DNA of 5,768 bases, from NCBI GenBank assembly GCA_005793025.1, contig SXQI01000078.1:1-5768 (forward strand). Reading direction: 5' to 3'. Position numbers and translations under genes: made by a program. The notes below the pieces were generated by a model. That model was not told the DNA's origin. It saw only the letters and a list, made by a program, of their open reading frames with translations, and did not search any database. The DNA is from Verrucomicrobiales bacterium (lineage in GTDB: Bacteria; Verrucomicrobiota; Verrucomicrobiia; Limisphaerales; SXQI01). Positions 5,500 to 5,768 of the stretch are shown here, one piece after another. Positions within the stretch are counted from its first letter, which is position 1. Each line of letters begins with the position of its first letter.

Positions 5500-5768
5500 C
5501 TCATTCCGCTCCTCCCTCGGTGTTGAACGAATTGAGGCAATTGGTTTCGGAGACCACTATCCTCCGTCAAGACGAACCGCTAGCCCAACGAACAACTCTG
5601 CGCGTGGGAGGCACCGCTGAGTTTTATTGCGAACCAACGAACGAAATCGAGTTGAGTCGATTATTAGGATTTACTCAAAAACATTCGATCTCCGTCATGC
5701 TTTTGGGTCGAGGATCAAACCTACTCATTCGGGACGGTGGCATCCAAGGCCTAGTCCTCCGCCTCAAC
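5496..5768 (+). CDS. murB: UDP-N-acetylenolpyruvoylglucosamine reductase MurB (3'-truncated by window edge)
   Basis: MurB is a cytoplasmic FAD enzyme that uses NADPH to reduce UDP-GlcNAc-enolpyruvate to UDP-MurNAc, the second committed step of peptidoglycan precursor synthesis. The first 91 codons are visible and the frame is still open at the window end. They contain the start of the FAD-binding (PCMH-type) domain: TTLRVGGTAEFYCEP (about 34-48), matching the family's NTxxxGGxAxxxxxP block, and LLGRGSNLLIRDGGIQGLV (about 69-87), matching the family's GxGSNLLxxDxG flavin-binding loop. The start ATG shares ATGA (5496-5499) with the murG stop and has a strong SD. The substrate-binding and C-terminal parts lie beyond the window, so the MurB subtype cannot be told. 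The murG-murB order without murC between them resembles Bacillus-type clusters more than the proteobacterial order. Confidence 0.96.
   Translation, partial: MTHSAPPSVLNELRQLVSETTILRQDEPLAQRTTLRVGGTAEFYCEPTNEIELSRLLGFTQKHSISVMLLGRGSNLLIRDGGIQGLVLRLN

Overview
The window is a stretch of a bacterial dcw (division and cell wall) cluster. All genes lie on the + strand, in the order mraY (5' end cut off by the window edge), murD, a gene for a membrane-anchored or lipidated protein with two LysM domains, ftsW, murG, and murB (3' end cut off by the window edge). Five of the six genes belong to families recognised from signature motifs. The LysM gene is recognised by domain but not as a named gene.

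Organism: the sequence points to a chromosomal, peptidoglycan-making bacterium, most likely Gram-negative. My best guess is the Verrucomicrobiota (Pedosphaera/Limisphaerales-like). This rests on remembered flavours of the family motifs (for example CGGTGGHLFPGLAVAEE in MurG) and on the LysM gene between murD and ftsW. It is inference, not a database result. Base composition looks even throughout, and I see no mobile element, tRNA, rRNA, CRISPR array or other sign of recent transfer.

Layout: 1-784 mraY; a 2-bp gap; 787-2202 murD; a 145-bp gap (2203-2347) with a small hairpin and a partial repeat of the next gene's start region; 2348-3127 the LysM gene; a 66-bp gap (3128-3193) with a strong 13-16 bp stem-loop; 3194-4336 ftsW, starting at TTG; a 4-bp ATGA overlap; 4333-5499 murG; a 4-bp ATGA overlap; 5496-5768 murB. 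The only two real gaps are the ones flanking the LysM gene.

How the genes work together: MurB makes UDP-MurNAc in the cytoplasm and MurD adds D-glutamate to UDP-MurNAc-L-Ala. MraY moves the finished phospho-MurNAc-pentapeptide to undecaprenyl phosphate (lipid I), and MurG adds GlcNAc (lipid II). FtsW polymerises lipid II at the septum with its partner class B PBP. The LysM protein would bind finished peptidoglycan on the outer face of the membrane. murC, which acts between MurB and MurD, is not at its common place between murG and murB. I found no convincing undescribed system. The points most worth a second look are the LysM gene embedded in the cluster and the RNA-structure candidates on both sides of it.
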